DNA from: Ectocarpus siliculosus
Lineage: Eukaryota > Sar > Phaeophyceae > Ectocarpales > Ectocarpaceae
Assembly: GCA_000310025.1 (NCBI GenBank)
Contig: FN649734.1
Location: 3,092,536 to 3,129,328 of the forward strand
Length of the DNA stretch: 36,793 nucleotides
Direction: 5' to 3'
Part shown: positions 10,342-22,700 of the stretch, piece after piece
Numbering within the stretch: position 1 is the first letter of the stretch
How the letters are laid out: each line of letters opens with the position of its first letter
Translations under genes and position numbers: made by a program
The notes under the pieces: model-generated
What the model saw: only the letters and a program-made list of their open reading frames with translations
Database searches by the model: none
What the model was told of the DNA's origin: nothing

Positions 10342-10721
10342 GATTTCAAAAATGGAATATTGCTGTTGTTGTGGCTCACTCGGCGCCTACCTGCTCTCCG
10401 TGTCGGCGAGTTAGTACATTTTTTTTTTTTCATCGTGTGATCGACAGTTTCATCTTTTTTTTCAGGAGACATCACGTTTTCGAGAAAACCCCGAAAAGAA
10501 TGCTTGCATGCATGCGCGGACGGAACAGCGGAAGCCGTCGGGGATTTCGCGTGATAATGTTTGTGGCGGGGTAGTGTTCGCTGCTGTTGCAACGGCCAAG
10601 CCGACAAATTTCTTGCCACATGCAGGCAACGCACGCGGGTCGACAAGGAGACAAGCGTAGGCGACGGTGAGAGAGAGAGGGGGGGCAGAAAAACATAATC
10701 ACCGCGTCATTTTTTCGTGTC
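10342..10721. promoter_or_regulatory. Divergent intergenic region, possible bidirectional promoter
   Basis: About 380 bp separate the start codon of the MGC-protein gene (minus strand) from that of the LecA-like gene (plus strand). It contains poly-T runs near 10,420 and 10,456 and a GA run near 10,670. No TATA box is evident. The regulatory role is inferred only from the head-to-head arrangement. Confidence 0.3.
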
Positions 10722-13700
10722 ATGATGCCACGACGGCGGCGGCGGCGAGCGACGACGGGCGTAGCTCCGCCGCAGCAGGGCACCGCGCCGCCGGAGGCTC
10801 GATCTCGCGAGCATGCATCGCCGCGGGAATGTCGCGCGGCTGCTTTCACGGGGGGTCGCTTTGCTTCACTCATGGCCGTGCTGATTTCGACTACATGTCG
10901 ACTCGGCCTTGTTCGTGCATACGCAGTTTACGAGGATGGCACCATCGAGCAGTCGCTACCAGGTACATGTACATGCTTCAGGAACAATATGTTTTTCCAC
11001 CATAGATACCATGCAGGTTCCACTATTTTCCGCTCACTTTGCACGCCGCACTTTTGCATTCGGAATCCGAGTCGAAGGTTGTGGTGACGACTGGTTTTGT
11101 TTGTGGATGGTTGCTCGCGGATATTGATCTTGTACGCCACGAGCTGAGTCTCATCATCTACGTACACGTATCTGCTGTTGTAGAATATAGTAAACGTAAA
11201 TCGACCAGTAGGTCTCAAAAGATACCCCGATCTTCATGGAAGGTCATGTTGCGTGCGTCGTGTGCTGGAAAGTGACCTCTGATTTGTGTTACGATACACA
11301 CACACGATGTGGGTTCAGGACGCGTCCGTCTCTCCGTGTGCGTATCGTCCCGTCTATTCTCCGGTCTTGAATTCCCCGCCTTTCGGTATGTATGTTAATC
11401 ATAATAATAACGCTCTGCATGCCGTTGTATTGTACTGCTGTAAGCCTTTTCGCGGAGAAGGGCCGGCCGTTCCTTTACCTCGTATCGTGAAGTCGCACTT
11501 GTACACTCGAATCACGTCAGTCAGAGGGCTGCAACTGACACGCACATTCGGGAGCCGAGAGTAATTGCGTAGAGACGGAACCACCAACGAACAGCGTTCA
11601 ACGACCAGCGTACAATAATATATTCATGCAACAAGAGCGCTTGTTGCGTAATCTCTTCATGTGTTGGCCGGACTCTCGCACGAGAGGAGGGCTACTACTG
11701 AACAGCAAGAGATGGTGCGAATGCCCGGCATTGAGAGCTTCCTCTAGGGCGGCACTGGACCAAACGCGGAAGCCATGCCGACCGCAGTGCGAGCCCAAAC
11801 GCACCACATCAACGGGGGTGGCAACAAAAGTTACAAGGGAATACGATATTAGTACCAGCGGCCGGACAAAGACTGTATAGTCGACGCGCATATACGCGGC
11901 GGGACTATTCATGCATGTCCGACTCGTCGACATGAACGGCCTGCTGGAACACACCCCTCAGCACTGACATGTCGGCGGCCTTCCAGTAAGTCGAGGGAAA
12001 GCAAGAGGTCATCGTTCGGAAGCAGGTGGACGAGACGGCGAGATGTGGCGAGACACATGGGAGGATCGTCATCCAGCATCGCGCTGGAGGTTCGCTGGCC
12101 ATTTGCCCAACACCACATGTCCAAGACCTCCACCACCCTTCGAAATGAAGGCACAGCAACCCCCGTAGGATTCACCGCAGACACCGGAACCCGTACAAAA
12201 AAAGGGAAGTTGTTACCACTGGGAGCCGAGCCAACATGGACGCTACATGCAGTTCGGGCGGTGGCAAACTGGAAAAGATCCGGGCACTGCGGACTCCCTA
12301 GCAGAGCCACTCGAACCGGAAGACCCCACTTGCGGGCCAATTGTCCTCGACAACGCACCGCGCCATTCCCGTTCGAGCCTAACCGGGAAGAACAAGCACA
12401 CAAAATCAAACTGCCCGAGGAGAAGCCGGGCAGAGGTACAACCGCAGCCCCTTCCGATGGACCAGCCTATTTCGTTCGTTTTCCGAAGGCTGGAAAAGGA
12501 GTGCCGACGATCCGAGCGGTCGACGAGATACGCATACGCCGCTTTCACAGTTCGATAGCGCATATCAGCCGGCACCTACGGCAGACTCTTCAAGAAGGCT
12601 AAAATCCACACTCACACAACAAGCCAGCTGAAATCTCCATAAACTCAGACTCGTACTCCGTTTTATTGTGTTCTCCGTCCCCGTTCTGCTGTTGTTTTTT
12701 ACGTGTTTTAGGGCGAAAAACACTACACCTGGTCTCTTCATCGAGTCTTAGCTATGCCGATTTTCCCTTTCTGCGGTTTCCGATGTGCTCCCGAACGTAT
12801 ACGTAGGCTCGGCCTCCGACAGCAGGGGTTTGCCCAACAGCCCTTTCTCGGTGGACAGCAACCGTCTCAGCGACGGGTTTTCCAGCGTCTCGCCGCTTTC
12901 GACCACTAGCCCTTCGTTCCCCCTCTACCGGAACGGCACCGACGACAGCGGAAACGAGCCGTGAGCAGCATTTTGATGAGCGTAGATCTTTACGACGAGA
13001 GACAGGAAATCAGTCCGTCAGAAAAACAGACAGCCGGACCGCCCCCCCCAACGCACCTCAAAACCTGGGTCACTCCGAACGGTACGGAGCATCCGCCACA
13101 ACAGCTCTGAATCTCGTGCGAAACTTCTCCGCGGGGAGTTGGTTAGGTTGTGTGTTCGAAATTATAACACCCCCACCCCGCCCGGCACGACCCCCTAGTA
13201 CACCAGTCAACAGTACTATGTCACAACAATGCAGAACACAATTGAGTCGTTTTGTCGTGCTCGAGGAGGTACCGCGCGGACAAAGCTTGCGCTCAACAGC
13301 AAAATATTCTGACATGTTTCACGGTTTCTTTCGGGGGGGCGTTGATTACCGTTGTACGCGGCACTCTACGCAGCTCGCGGTACTGGGCGAACTTGACGAT
13401 GGCGTCAAGACTGGAGCAGGGGGTTGCCACCCGTGGGGCGGGCAGTTTCGAGACGGCGGTTGCGCGGTAAGTTCTACCCGGAGAAATTGCGGCCGAAATG
13501 AAATTTCTAGACGTGCACGTGTTTGGTGACACGCATACACGTGGACAATAGTTATTTGATATTTCGATAGCCCCGCGCTGGCTACCATGGAACAGGGCAA
13601 TCTCTGATTGGTGCCGAGGTTGTATTTGGTTTGCGCCAACAACAGCACGGCACGAAAAAGCAATGCTAGCACGGCTACCACTTTCGCCACAACCAGGATC

Positions 13701-14198
13701 ACCACCAGGAACATCATGAACAACAACAACAACAACAAAAACAACGAAAAACAACAAAAGGTACCAACGGATAGGTTTTGCCTCGTCTACCTCTCTCGCT
13801 CTGCCTGACTGCTGTGCTTGCCTCCAGGTATAACGTTTTGCAGGAGAGCTACAGCTCAGAAAAGCCTTCGGTCACGTTTCCCGTGCACGCGTGGAGGCGT
13901 TGGAATCCCTCCGCGTTTGCAATTCAGCAAGGTTGTCGTTGTGGTTGTTGTCGCCAATGCCATCGTTGTTGCTATTACCTCTGTTGTCATCGTTGTTGTC
14001 GTTGTGGGGTGTTTGTTGTTGTTGTTGTTGCTGTTGTTGTCTCCGATCTCTTCAAGAATTTCTGACCTCTGCGCCCAACGGTCCCTTCATTTCCGTGCAA
14101 ACCAGACCAGCACGAAGCGTTTTTGCCACGTAGATACCAGGCTTCAGCCAAGACGGTACACACAAAATACAAGCGTGAAAAACCACAAGAAACACACA

Positions 14199-14249
<51 letters not shown>

Positions 14250-16653
14250 GCAAAACGGGAATCTTGGCCTGGGGCGTTCCCCCCCCCGTCATTTTTCTTA
14301 CACATACCGAGTTGAGAGGCTCCAAGTGGTCTTCTGCGTTTTCCAGCTTTGTCGGCGTCGGTCGTAGGTGATGCGCACATCCAACCTTGTCCGGCAGGGG
14401 ATGTAAAGATTGCTCGCCCAACGGCAAGGGTACATACGACAAAAACAACGAAAGTAGGAACGAGCGGTCGACGTCCGAGGGATTGTCGTGGTCGCCGGCG
14501 GCGGCCGGCCGCGACGGCTACAGCGTTGTTGGCCTTTTCTTTTCTGTTCTGGTGGCATGAGTCCACTTCACAGTTCGCTTCAATTTCAAGCGATGAGCGT
14601 CTGTCGAAATTCTCTCGCATGGCAGTTGAACCGTTTCGGGTGTTTCGCTCAACTCGGCAGGAGACAAAAGCCAAAGCAAGCCAGGTCTGAACGTATGTGT
14701 TCGCAGGTGAGACGTACGCGGTGGAAGTGCCGGGGGAGCAGTACTGGGAGGACGGCCGGATACGTGCCGACGCCGCTGGGTATGCCACCTACTACGACGC
14801 CGTCGACGCTTGCTGGGTGAGTGCCCGTTTTTGTTGTCTGATGCATGTCGCAGGCGTGGCGGAAGACCTTAGAATTACTGTTGGGCGTTGCCATGGTTCG
14901 CAGTTCTACGAAAGAGGGTTTGTGTCGTCGTAGTCGAGGCAAACGACAACTTCAGCCTCTCCCTGAAGGTTTATTGTTTTTTAGAAGAGCACGACGAATT
15001 CATCTCTTCCACAGATAAAGGAGCCCGGGCTAGGTTAACAATGAACTCATAGTGTTGCATGATGGCCAAAACTTGTATTTCGATGTTGGCTCAACGCTGA
15101 TAACTGTATGTCGAGGTTGCTGGCAGGTCGTGCGAAAGGCGGTTTAAGCCAATGCGTAAGAGACCGAAGATATTGTGGTGAAGTTGTTGTAGCCCCGCTT
15201 CAGCTTTCTTTGGCTGCTTGCCGGTGGCACCAGAGCCTAGCCCAGTTTTAGAGGCCTGAGGAGGTGGCAAGTCGGGGGGATAATAACGCAAAGGATCTAC
15301 GAAGATGTGAAACGTTTCAAAGGGAACAGTTTGGTAAAGTGGACAACACGAAGGGCGTTTCGGTCATGCAACGACTGAACACGTCACCACGAAGCAAGAG
15401 AGAGGACAACTAAGAATGACAAAAGAAGCAAGAGAGGACAATCAGGACGAGTAAAGCGAAAGAAAGCACTCACGGGGAAAGTAAGCGTCAAAATCGACAT
15501 GAACTTGAAGTGCTATGGCTGATAATACAGCCACAGAGCATGCCACGTCAACGTTCTCTTTTGGCGCTCATATTCCTGTAGGTGCTGTTTTTCGCTTTTT
15601 TTTCTCGTTCCTGGCGGTCCTTGGTTGACTCCATTGTCGTTCTCAGCGGTCCTCTCTTGTCGTTTGGATGTCCAATGTTGTCAGTCCTGGTACCGTGTTC
15701 GGTCGTTGCATGACCAAACCCTCTCACGTTCTCCACTTTGTGAAACGGTCTCATCTGAAAGCTGCCACGTCGTCGTAGACCCCTTCGGGTTAGTCTCTCC
15801 GATTTTCCACCTCCTCAGACCCCAAAACTGGGCTAGGCTCCGGTACCCCCGGCACGCAATCACTCAAAGCCCTGGTGAGGCTAGAACAACTTCACCATAG
15901 CATCTCCGGTCGCTTTCGCATCGGCTTAAACCGGCTTTCGCACGACTCTTGGGCTGCGAGCAACCTCGACACAAGTTTCGACAAACGCGTGCTAGACACG
16001 ATGGTGCCATCGATTCTTGCTGCGATTGGTAGATCACCAGCATTGCCAGTCCCACTGCCGTTATGGTTTTTTGAATTCATGTCTCGACCTCTGCTGCTTG
16101 CAGCGCTGTCGACTCTTGGTGGCCGAGTGGTCATCACGTGTTTATTTGTTTGGCCGACCACAGCAACATTTACTTTTTGCCATTCGAAAACATGACTTTT
16201 TCCCCGTTAGACCGACGAGCTTGCTGCTGCAAAGATTTCCCCACCGTCGCTTCTCCAGCCCGGTCCCAAGAAAGCGTGTGGGTGCCGCCGTTTGCCGTAG
16301 CTGTTTCTACAAACGGTGCTCGTACGAAAGTGGTAGCACGCGCGTTGCCTGACGTCGTCGCCGTCCCTTTTGCGGGTCCTCTTGCCACGGGTGGGCTGTT
16401 GATGTCCGGTCACTTTGCGGGTACAGATGCCTTCCGGAGTTGCGGAGGAGGGCTGGTTATTGTTTCTTCCGACATCGACAGGGTCTTGCCGTTCTTCTTT
16501 TTGTGGGTGTCCGCTTTCGTACCTAGACTGCTTGCTCTTCTTGGCCTTTCCGGGCTTCCAGATTTTTTCCTTTGGCTCCCGTTCGGGCCATATCTTCGCA
16601 ACATGCATGGGTGACAAAAGAGCAACAAGAGCATAATCAGCAACACCACCACC

Positions 16654-16690
<37 letters not shown>

Positions 16691-17398
16691 GGTGGCCAAC
16701 GGGCGATGCCGATCGTACCTACATGGCTCCCAACCCCGGGTCCCCGCCCACCGCGCGCGCTGGATGGAGCTGGTGTGCGGCATCGGAGATTTCGTGAGGG
16801 CATTGAGAGAGGCGATGCCGGGAGAGGAGCGCTACCTTCCGGTAAGAGAGCCGGTGGCGTTTCAATGATCTTTGAAGGCCGCTTCGCAAACCCGATATGC
16901 AGGGCTGTGGACTATGCTCGAGAGAGCTGGTTTTGGCGTGAATTTTCCAAGTACAAACGGTGATAATCGTGGTCGCCCATGACTCAAGTCTTGTGTGCAT
17001 TCTGCGTGTTGTCTTTGCGTGTGAGAGCACATGTTTGCTGCCGAGAAGTGATCGGGTTTCCACCGGAAACGGGGGAAACAGTTCGAAAAGCGAGAAAATA
17101 CCATAACTTGGTGGCTCTTCCCCCTCCCCCCCCCGCCTCCCATCCGCGACACACCTTCCCTCGAACTCTGTCCCCGGTCGCGTATGTTACCACATGCAAG
17201 ATGTCAGGGTATTGTTTCCCAGAGTTCCGTGGGAAGAATGACAGAGAGGGTTTCGCACAACATCCGTGTTCGCCCGCTTCGCCCCCCCCCCTCCGCCTTT
17301 CTCTATCGCGCTGTTGCCTGCTGCCGACCAGCCACAACGTGTATCAAATGGAAACCTTTTCCAACCCCAACCCCCTTCCGCATTTGCCTGCTTGCCGG

Positions 17399-17434
<36 letters not shown>

Positions 17435-17677
17435 CCGCAGATTGACGGGGAGTCGCTCCAGGCCTCCCTGATGCCGGTGGGTCGAAACCTGACATTCGTG
17501 GCCGCGGCAACGGGGGAGCTGGTCTGCTTCGCCAACGACGCCGAGGGCCTGTACGGCAACAACCGCGCGTCTCTGAACGTGACGGTGACGCGCGAGTCGT
17601 GGCCGCCGGACGGGACGTACGTGGAAGAGAACTACGACGCGCACCTCGACGACGATCCTCCGGTCGTCTATCCCTAG
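10722..17677 (+). CDS. Secreted or signal-anchored protein with LecA-like lectin fold
   Basis: Seven exons: 10722-10962, 12807-12960, 13374-13466, 13828-13931, 14707-14816, 16692-16841, 17441-17677. All phases match (1,2,2,1,0,0) and give 362 codons plus TAG. The start is one of two adjacent ATGs (10722, 10725). An Arg-rich N-terminus and the hydrophobic FASLMAVLISTTCRLGLVRA suggest a signal peptide or type II anchor. A Ser/Pro-rich linker follows. The second half carries the LecA/PA-IL-like pattern: VTFPVHAWRRWNPS, FAIQQGETYAVEVPGEQYW, WMELVCGIGDF, and GELVCFANDAEGLYGNN before NVTVTR. In that family the ND...NN segment lies near the sugar and calcium site. Several N-X-T sequons (NGT, NLT, NVT) suit an extracellular protein. 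Sugar specificity cannot be read from the sequence. The exon order is well supported; the first two exons are less certain than the last four. Confidence 0.75.
11598..12602. other. ORF-rich segment inside the first LecA-gene intron, unidentified
   Basis: Several frames on both strands stay open for 80-185 codons between 11,598 and 12,602, notably 12045-12602 on plus and 11909-12409 on minus. None shows a motif I recognise, and codon choice looks unlike the neighbouring exons. It may be a decayed mobile element or chance openness. The rest of the intron (10963-12806) shows nothing. Confidence 0.3.
14192..14246. repeat. Compound (CA)n(GA)n microsatellite
   Basis: About 12 CA units run directly into about 15 GA units within the fourth LecA-gene intron. 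A TTG/GTT-rich stretch lies upstream at about 13,990-14,040. Confidence 0.9.
15105..15975. mobile_element. Large inverted repeat (foldback-type element) in an intron
   Basis: The arm at about 15105-15425 matches the reverse complement of about 15645-15975, with a spacer near 220 bp. Shared blocks include GCCTAGCCCAGTTTT, GGTTTAAGCC, TCATGCAACGAC and AAAGTGGA. Divergence is roughly 25 percent. Both arms, read in the same sense, give short similar peptide fragments (for example FKPMRKRP), so an old coding sequence may lie beneath. No target duplication or intact transposase was identified. It lies in the 1.9-kb LecA-gene intron 14817-16691. Confidence 0.6.
16652..16691. repeat. CAA microsatellite forming the 3' end of an intron
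   Basis: An uninterrupted CAA run ends in CAACAG, the acceptor for the exon beginning GTGGCC at 16692. A pyrimidine tract is absent from the last 40 bases. Confidence 0.85.
17399..17437. repeat. TGCC tetranucleotide microsatellite at a splice acceptor
   Basis: About nine CCTG/TGCC units stand directly before the acceptor CCGCAG at 17440 and probably act as the pyrimidine-rich part of the intron end. Confidence 0.85.
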
Positions 17678-17795
17678 ATCGAAAGGGTGTACCCCTCATT
17701 GGGTAGTTCACGGAAGGCGTCCCCGTGTCAGTTGGACCAGAAAGGATATTCCAGCAATTACTGGGTGGAGACTGGAATGTCTTTTGTATGAGAAG

Positions 17796-17847
<52 letters not shown>

Positions 17848-19789
17848 CCCACGAACGTCAAGACTGATCTTCTGTGATCCAACGGTTTCGTGGCGCGCGC
17901 GTTCGGGGACATTGTAGAACTGGCATTCTTTTAGATGTGGTGGCATCTGTCCTCGAGACACCGGGTGACGGTAGTGGTTGTCGTTGGTTCTTGATTTGCC
18001 GTTCCGAAACGAACGCCAGGCCGAGAATGAACTGAGCGGTGCGGGACATCTCGGGCAACGGTCGTTCACTTTGCCTTGCGGCAAGAGGCCTTCGTGAAAA
18101 TCCAACAACACCTGACAGCTGTCAGCGATCATACGTCTCTACCATTTTGTGCCACTGAAAAGCTGTGTCGAAGCACGGCCGTGGCGTGCAACACGCGCAA
18201 CACAACGTTTCGGTGACGAGTCTTCACGAACAGTCTGACGGGTGTAGCGAGAAACAGTACTGCGATTCTTGAGCATTTGCGGCCATCGCTCGCAAGGGGA
18301 GCACACAGGATACCCCCTCCCCCCATGGAACAAGCTTCGACGAGGTTGTCCAGACCCGACCCAAAACCACAAAACCGTAATCAGACCCCCCCGCACAGCA
18401 CAAACGGGTGAGGTATCACCTCAACCCTCAATTCCGCCGGAAAATAACCCAAACCCGTACGGTACTTTGCGGCGGTAGGTGTTCTCGCTCAATACGGTAA
18501 ACGTTATTCTCCAGAGATGTAGCCCGAACGTTCCGCATGTCTTGCCCAACGCGAAAAAAGAGCACCATCAGTTAAACACGCGTAGTCTAGAATCATCAAA
18601 AAGTACGCACAGGCAATGTTCGTAGCAACCTAATACATGTCCACAACAAATAAAACCACACACGCTCTCTTGCGCGTGTTTTGCGACACCCAGTTGCCAA
18701 TAGCTTCTGTCTCTGCTTGCAGTCTGCAAAGTGACCCTACTCCTGGAAGAAAACAATATCTATCCATGTACAAGCCCAACGGCCGTCGCCTACGAAAGGC
18801 ACAAGAAGCACGTACTCGCACAAACACTCACCACAAAAGTAGCAACTACCCAACAAACTAACCCTCTCTTTGGTTTCATTTTTGTGAATACACTCATCTA
18901 CCTACTATGCCGCCAACGTGTGGGCAACACGCGTGAAACCATCACCGCCGCAGCCACCCATCTCGTAACCCTCCCTCCCTCGCTTCTCACCACACACAAA
19001 AACAGCACCAAGTAAATGCGGCGAGTAAATTCGTCTTTACAACAACAACCAACACACGGCATTCATTCATGCCTCGGCACAAAAAAAGTCGTAAAGCCTA
19101 GTAATTGATGATACTTCAGACACAAAAAAAAGAAGAGTAATTCACAGCACAGGATTCGACCCGCCTGTCTCGCTTTCGCGTGGTTTATGATACACCGGGG
19201 GGGTTCACACGAAAACGGAAGAACACAACGAACGATACAGCGCACGTCTCGACCGTTTTGACCGCCCCTCCTCGTTGTGTGCGTCCTTCGTGAGGTTGGA
19301 GATCTTCTCGGCCCCTGGCTATCACAGCCAAGGGCGACGCGTCTCGTGCTCGAGATACTACACGCTGCTGGTAGGGTCCATGAAGCGCGGTAGTACCATC
19401 GCTGTCGCTAGTGTTGCGTACTGCAGATTAGATTCCGCTCCCCCTTGTTTCGCCCGTCCTCTCACGATCAGGCGTCATTAGGGGGGGCGTTTTGGAGGAC
19501 AACTTGAGAGTTCCGCCACGAATGCATGGTAGAAGGCTCCGTGTAGCTTCCCGCTTGATAGCGACTTCAATCGACCACGGTACCATCCACCAACAACGTC
19601 GGCCCGCCCTGTCAGGCGGAGGAAGGCCAAGACAGGGGGGCGGCGGTGACGTGGTGTCGTAAGGCCGGTCTACGCCAAGGAACAAAGCTACTCCAACAAA
19701 CACACAGCTGACGACGTAAACTAAACCAACAAGCAAAGCTGTAGCAACGCGCCAAACAACGCCAGAACTACTCACCGACAGCAGCAGCA
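17678..19789. other. Intergenic region between convergent genes
   Basis: A perfect CAA microsatellite occupies 17796-17848. CCCTGGCT...AGCCAAGGG near 19,315 could form a short hairpin. No ORF here has family features, phase-compatible splice sites or a recognisable RNA fold. 3' UTRs of the LecA-like gene (left) and the RND gene (right) probably cover the ends; no clear AATAAA signal marks them. Confidence 0.6.
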
Positions 19790-22700
19790 TCACCACAAGA
19801 TTATCATTGTCGCAGCTGCACCAATACACACCTTGTCGTGTTCATCGCTGTCGTCGCGGGATACGGATGCTGCACGTTTGTCGTTCGGAGAGCTCGAGAT
19901 CAGGCTATCCGGCAGTATCGACAGCATTACCGGGACGAACACGACACCATGGTAAAACTGAAACAAGAAGACGACAGGAACAACGCAAAAGGCATTGGGA
20001 GAAAAGAAAAGCAAGGAGGCGCGAGGAGAACCGAGGTAGGAACATATTTGGCCGGCGGAAGTCAAGCACCGATATCGGACACAGTTCGCAGTGGTCAAAG
20101 AGTCCTTTCCTGTGGACCGGTCTCGCGGCTTATTGCAATTGCAAACTACGCGTGAGCAGCGCTGCAAACTACGCCTGGGCAGCGCTACAAACTACGCCAG
20201 GGCAGCGCCGTACGGCAGAAAAGACGATTACCATGCACACTCGCGTCCGTGCTCCCAAACCCTAGCCCTCCTGAATCGTAACCGACGAACCCGGCTTCTA
20301 TGTCACCAGCCGATCGGCGGCGTTCTGCCGACGGAACCACAAGGAGGCGCGTGTGGAGGAAGCAACACGCACAGAGGCGCCGCCCCCCTCCACCCCCAAA
20401 AAAACGGACCCCACACTCACTCACTCACCCCGAACGAGATGATGACGAGGAACATCTTGAAGAACACGCGGAAGATGACGTTGTGCGCGAACACGAGCGG
20501 CATTATCCCCAAGAACGTTGTCCCCGCGCCCATCAGCAGCGAGGGCCCGATCTCCCCCAGAGCGTCGGCGATTCTCGTGTCCTTGGGTGTCCTGGGGTCC
20601 TGCTCATTGCGGGAAAAAAGTCACGTGTGAACAACAAAAGAAGGCGCCGGGGGGTGCTCCACATAGTCAACCCTCTTGCCTACACACAACGTTGGGGAGG
20701 ATACTGGCAGCAGCAACGAGAGTTGGTGTGAACGCAGGTTCGAGTGTGAAGTACCAGCCAAGTGCCCATGATTGGTCACCGACTAGTGAGGGAAGGGAGG
20801 GCATTCGCGATCATGATGATTCACGTCTGTACCAGTCCGGGTAAGGTTAACACTGGCGTCTGGAAGTTGAAGGGGGGTCAAACTTGTGATCGTATTTCGT
20901 CGTGGACTCTGGCGGAGGCAGTGACGTTTGTACACAACATGGCCGCCGCCGACCTCACGGAAGTGATTGTAGTCGGAGAGGAACCCTAACCCAACAAAGC
21001 GAACCGAGGCCTTCTATATGCCGGCATATGCAGCAGACGCGCGTCGCTCTTTCTGCTGCTCTCGCCTGATGAAGGAAGTAGTGCACGAGGTGAACCATGT
21101 AGTCCACCACCAGCCCGACCGCCATGATCAATTCTGCGGGGGGCGAAATTTGCGGACACGAACATGTCGGCAAGGGGGCGGGCACGACGAGAGACAATAG
21201 AATGAACGATTTATCTGATGCATAAATCTTTCTGGTGTTCGGAGAACACACCAGACCTGTCTCTCTCGGACTCTCCGGAGAACCCAACAACAAGCACCGT
21301 TCTCCGGAACTCTTACCCGAAGTACCTTCCATGAATATATGTTGTGGTCAAAGCGATGTAACATTGTGGTACACACTATTCTTGGCGTGCGGTGTCGATT
21401 GTTTCTCACAGCAGCAAAAAAGCAGCATCATCAACCACAACAGCGACGACGACGACAACAACAACAACAGCACGTGGGCAGGCCGCGCAAACCACTCACG
21501 TATGACGGTGATGCTATTCACGTCGAGGCCGTAGAGGTAGACGAAGCCCAGCAGCTCCGCGTCAACGATAACCTGGTACAAAGAGATGAGACAAACGCCA
21601 GACACGAGAGCGGGAGGTAATCAAACCAAAATCACACACATCAGGCTTGATTCGGCTTCGGCATCCCACAGCAAAGCGACACGATTGCAGCAACAACACC
21701 ACCAGCATCGGCCACCGGGCATCATTCCTTGTTTTCCTCTGACCCCGTCGTATGTGGTGTGATGGGGGGGCCCAAACTACCTCTGAGCTCTCTGGACTGT
21801 AGGTCGCGTTGTTCTTCTTGTAGTGCTCTTTCCTCTTGGAATGATGATAACTCCGAAGACCAACCCCCCTCACTCCGAAGCTCGAGACGATGAATGCCCC
21901 CCATAGCCTGAACCCCTGTTCTCCGTTCCTACACAAAACAAATTCTTGACGACAGGAGGTTGTTCGCTATCCCATCCCCCTGTCCCACTTTCTCCAGCGC
22001 TCACCAACGTGACACACACGAGGACCACCACGGCAACCTTGCCCAGGACGAGGAGGCTCAGCGCGAACACCGCCGCCAAGGCGAGGCCGAAGCTTGACAT
22101 GAGCTCGCCGTAGATCACAACAAATTGCTCCGAAGATACGAACACCTGCCGTCATCGTCGTCGTCGTTGGTGTTGGTTTGCTGTGTCGTGTGTCGCGTGT
22201 TGTGCGTTGTGTGTTGCGTGCTGTGTGCTACGTCTGGGTTTTTGATGTTGTTGTAGCAAGGCAGACGGATTGGGACGCTCGCCCTGCTCTCGAAGAGTGT
22301 CAAAGGGTTTCGACGTCAGACCTGCCCGCACTATCGTGCCCACGTAAGGATGTAAGCATATTCCATCTTCTTTTTCCGGTCGCTTCATGGAACAGAAAGC
22401 AAAATCAGCAAGTAGGTCATGTATCCTCACGCAGAAACGCAGATACAGATGCGGCCCGCGGGAACACCGCACACGACACAAGGGAACACGCTTGCAAGCT
22501 ATTCGATTTACCTCAGAGTACGCGAACGGCGCGGGGTCGAGCGCCGATTGGTCAACGACTTCTCGTGTTCCTCTGAGGGCGTCCACGTTCTTCTCTGTGT
22601 CGGTGAGGCCGACCAGGAACATGTCCGACCGGCTTATCTGCCCAGGAGGGGGACGACGATGACAGAAAAGACGTGACTCGAGGGCACGGAACAGGGATAT

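Noticed and set aside
13116-13529. Plus-strand ORF of 137 codons over LecA exon 3
   Set aside because: The neighbouring frame, spliced at CTACGCAG|C and CG|GTAAG, fits the phases of exons 2 and 4; this frame does not.
13990-14040. Leu/Val-rich 'transmembrane' ORFs here and in similar TTG/CTG repeats (for example 23500-23620, 33900-33960)
   Set aside because: They are translations of TTG/GTT microsatellites, not membrane proteins.
16138-16614. Plus-strand ORF of 158 codons and Lys/Arg-rich minus-strand frames in the same place
   Set aside because: The segment sits in a LecA-gene intron, no family features are visible, and the frames look like strand shadows; the origin remains unknown.
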